Below are positions 61,565 to 64,000 of a DNA stretch of 64,000 nucleotides, piece by piece. The DNA comes from Epiperipatus broadwayi. Its lineage: Eukaryota > Onychophora > Udeonychophora > Euonychophora > Peripatidae. The position numbers were made by a program, and so were the translations under genes. The notes under the pieces are model-generated. The model did not search any database. It was not told the DNA's origin and was given only the letters and a program-made list of their open reading frames with translations. Every line of letters begins with the position of its first letter. Within the stretch, counting starts at the first letter, position 1. The stretch is from positions 1,054,001-1,118,000 of the forward strand of contig JAQFVV010012435.1 in assembly GCA_028023455.1 (NCBI GenBank). Direction: 5' to 3'.

Positions 61565-61677
61565 GTCAAGCGTTGTTAGCCGAGAGGTCATCGCAGCTGC
61601 TTTGCAAGCAAGTAGTTGGTTGCAGACGGTTGTGGGTTCGCCTCCCGGTCGATGCTATGACATATGGAAAAAAAAAA
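61565..61677 (+). mobile_element. tRNA-derived SINE, group A
   Basis: Reads GTCAAGCGTTGTTAGCCGAG, AGGTCATCGCAGCTGC, TTTGCAAGCAAGTAGTTGG, TTGCAGACGGTTGTG, box B GGGTTCGCCTCCC and GATGCTATGACATATG plus a run of As. ATTTGAAGAT flanks on both sides (61555-61564 and 61678-61687). It is one of the best-preserved group A copies. Confidence 0.93.
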
Positions 61678-61689
61678 ATTTGAAGATTA

Positions 61690-62832
61690 ATTCTCAGGCA
61701 GGAAATATACCGGTAAATATAAACTCTATTTCTGGTAACTGAATTAATAGGAGACAATCATTAACGTTTTTGATCATCGCATAATATTCTAAACAATTGT
61801 CCATCTGATTATTCAGTACGTGTTATATTATATTTAAAACACTTTAAAATGGTTTTAGTTTTTTTTTAACAATTAGTTTATCGAACATTTATATTGTTGT
61901 AATATATTTGTTTAGTGTACCTTATTTGATTAAAAGACAAACACAAGAATAAATGTTTGATAAATATTTTTGAATAACTATAAATTATACAGTCTTTAAG
62001 TAGCTCATTATAAGACAAAGTCCTTTCCTAAGAGATTTAGTGGAAAAGAAGGCAGCATTTATCATACTTGCCAGGTATACATGGTTTGAATGTTTTTTCA
62101 ACCATGTGTTATTTTGAAGCCATCCTTGCACTGCCAATAGCTAGGAATATTAAGATACCCATTTACTGACCAGATCAATTACTGGAAAAAAATTCCAAGC
62201 CTGTTGAAATATTGTCAAGTTTATTCAGCTTGGATATGAAACCAGGCTATAGATATGACCCATGGCTACATTATGATAGTCCCATAAGTTCTTTAAATAT
62301 ATTCTGTATATATATATTGCTTTGTAGTTTAGAACGGTAATTTATTTCATTAAAAAAAAAGAAGAAAAATGAAAAAAGAGGGAGAAATAAATCTTATCAG
62401 AAAAAATTTAAAATTCTCTTCTTTATCGAGTTTTCTGCCTTGCAGGAGATAGCAGCCATACTAATTGTACTTGTAATGGGGGGGGAGCAAAATGGCTCCT
62501 GGGGGTTTATTGTCCTTCTTAAGTTACAGAATAGTATAGAGATCTTATTTTACAGGAGGGAAATCATGTCAGATTGATTTTAATTTGAGCTAGAAGGAGA
62601 AAAATTCAAAGTAAATAAAATACTGAGTCTTGTCAGGTTCATTAAAAAATACTTTTTTTAAAATAAGTTCATTTAAAAAATATATATAGCCAAACTAATT
62701 TTTTTTTAAACAAATCTTTGGAATTGTATGAAATCAATAAAATGTAGATTTGTATAATTATTATTGTAAAATAATATATTAAATTGCATGTTAATCTTTT
62801 CCATATTGTTTCTTCTTTTATATCTATTAAAA
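61690..62832. other. AT-rich stretch, nothing recognised
   Basis: A G8 run occurs at 62479-62486. No gene was recognised. Confidence 0.35.
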
Positions 62833-62881
62833 TATAAAATGCAATATAACAATTCCTCTGTTGCTAAAACAGAGAATCATT

Positions 62882-62992
62882 TTTTCTTTTTTCTCCATGT
62901 GTCATAGCGTCAGCCGGGAAGCGAACCCGCTAACCCGGGACAACTGCTTGTAAAGCAGCTGTCGCCGACCTCTCGACCACCAACGCTTGACA
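62882..62992 (-). mobile_element. tRNA-derived SINE, group B, inside the PLE arm
   Basis: Minus strand: GTCAAGCGTTGGTGGTCGAG, AGGTCGGCGACAGCTGC, TTTACAAGCAG, TTGTCCCGGGTTAGCGGGTT, CGCTTCCCGGCTGACGC, TATGACACATG plus As. AAAACAGAGAATCATT is present on both sides (62866-62881 and 62993-63008), a perfect 16-bp target duplication. The opposite arm of the PLE shows the same sequence without the SINE, which is an internal empty-site control. Confidence 0.95.
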
Positions 62993-63113
62993 AAAACAGA
63001 GAATCATTAATATAAATAAAATAACTATTCCCAAGCGCTTTCAACTCCTATGAATCCTTATCAAGGCAGCAAAAAACTCCTATTTTCACCTAAGCGATAA
63101 ATTCAACATTTCA

Positions 63114-63413
63114 TTGCATTGCATTGGCCAGGAAAATGATACAGTTTATTCAGTTTTTTATGTTCACCAAAATAGTACAGGCCATATATGCAGCCCAAAG
63201 GATTTTGCAATATTAGTGCATGAAACACACGATAAAAAACGCAAGATTGAAGAATCATATCTTATACAAAATTCATCTTGTGCTATGAATTCAAAATTAA
63301 CCAGTTTTCCGATTAGTTGTTCCTGGCCAATGCAATGCAATGAAATGTTGAATTTATCGCTTAATAGAAAATATGAGTTTTTTACTGCCTTGATAAGGAC
63401 TTGTAGAAGTTGA
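63114..63413 (+). pseudogene. PLE GIY-YIG endonuclease fragment, C-terminal half
   Basis: The open frame reads NDTVYSVFYVHQNSTGHICS, PKDFAILVHETHDKKRKIEE, SYLIQNSSCAMN, followed by residues translated from the right inverted arm. H/Q-x-STGH followed by a short strand and KKRKIEESYLIQ is the C-terminal half of the PLE endonuclease. It matches the order in the 46.9-kb copy (TGH...KRKIREAYFI). The YIG motif and catalytic Arg are missing, apparently because the sequence between the arm and TVYSVF is deleted, so it is non-functional. Confidence 0.65.
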
Positions 63414-63494
63414 AAGCGCTTGGCAATAGTTATTTTATTTATATTAATGATTCTCTGTTTTAGCAATTGATGGATTGTTATATTGTATTTTATA

Positions 63495-64000
63495 AGTTGT
63501 ATTAACAAAAGTATTATATTGATCTATTAAAATATATCAAATAAAAATTCATATAACATTGCAATACTAGTCAAAAGAACTAAACTTTAATAAAAAAAAT
63601 TCACAGCCATAATTTCATTTATTAACAAAGAGAGCTTTTCAAGCTATTAATAGATGAAATCAGAATTGTGAAAAATTTTTAGTAAAGTTTAATTTTTTTT
63701 GTCTAATATTGTAATTTTATAGGAATTTTTATTTTATTTATTATTAATAGTATAGCGTTAGGCAATATTTAATTAAAATGTATATATATTGATTAGGCCT
63801 AAAAAATAATTTTTAACTTCTCATGCCCATGATTTGGATTTCAATTCTTGAATAAAGCCATATTTTTTCAGATAGCTCAATCAATTCAGATTTTTAGATC
63901 ATTGGTAACACAAACCAGACATTCAATATTAATTGGTAAACCAGTTTCTAGCTATTAAGACAATAAACAACTCATAAATAATTGGGCATCTTATTGTTCA
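63495..64000. other. AT-rich end of window
   Basis: TAATAGTATAGCGTTAGGC at 63746-63764 resembles GTTAGTATAGCATTAAATA within the PLE linker near 19096. This may mark more PLE-derived sequence, but the match is short. Nothing else was recognised. Confidence 0.3.

Larger units (their letters stand above)
62833..63494. mobile_element. PLE endonuclease piece between inverted arms
   Basis: Arms 62833-63133 and 63320-63494 are inverted copies. Shared blocks include GCTAAAACAGAGAATCATT with its complement, CAAGCGCTTTCAAC with GTTGAAAGCGCTTG, and ATTTCATTGCATTGCATTGG with its complement. The left arm is longer only because a SINE sits in it. The 186-base core encodes part of a PLE endonuclease. Terminal inverted copies are a known arrangement in Penelope-like elements. 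Confidence 0.75.

Noticed and set aside
61500-61742. Open frame of 80 codons on the plus strand (and 61566-61757 minus)
   Set aside because: Both run through a group A SINE; similar frames occur in other SINE copies (18469-18717, 19247-19474, 34356-34547).

Overview
This window is AT-rich animal DNA, roughly a quarter G+C by eye (not computed). No host protein-coding gene, rRNA or functional tRNA could be recognised. What can be read is a dense layer of decayed and nested mobile elements. Several features point to a metazoan, probably an invertebrate: RTE-like LINEs, Penelope-like elements (PLEs) with a GIY-YIG endonuclease, hAT and pogo/Tigger DNA transposons, tRNA-derived SINEs with poly-A tails, and long (GATA)n and (CT)n arrays. 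The sequence alone does not fix the species.

Layout. 0-5 kb holds a 223-bp hAT MITE with an 8-bp target duplication, a ~600-bp palindrome and a LINE reverse-transcriptase remnant. 5-15 kb is mostly unexplained AT-rich DNA with one promoter-like site, small hairpins, a LINE C-terminus and two SINEs. 14.8-19.5 kb has a 732-bp element with terminal inverted repeats, a degraded RTE-like LINE, then a hairpin followed by a PLE (YIDD motif and GIY-YIG domain) that has received two SINEs. 20.9-21.4 kb is another palindrome. 28-29 kb has a deleted hAT element keeping the start of its transposase. 32.4-33.2 kb has a pogo/Tigger transposase remnant. 34-45 kb mixes foldback elements, SINEs and at least five LINE pieces, plus a nearly perfect 273-bp hairpin MITE at 42.2 kb.

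45.9-54.0 kb is the most structured part. A ~1-2 kb sequence occurs as two inverted arms. They enclose a LINE tail, a 193-bp tandem duplication and a ~2-kb GATA-rich field. The left arm carries a PLE endonuclease segment that the right arm lacks. 57.7-58.5 kb is a 165-bp tandem array whose units carry a splice-donor-like motif. 62.8-63.5 kb is a third PLE endonuclease piece between inverted arms, one arm interrupted by a SINE.

The unifying observation is a set of thirteen very short tRNA-derived SINEs (~90-115 bp) in three groups. They share a 5' head and a TGACAYATG-plus-A tail, and one group still reads as tRNA-Gly with a TCC anticodon. Insertions into PLEs and palindromes give a relative order: PLE and foldback arms first, SINEs later. 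Coordinates of degraded elements are approximate, and family assignments rest on recognised protein motifs, not on database searches.
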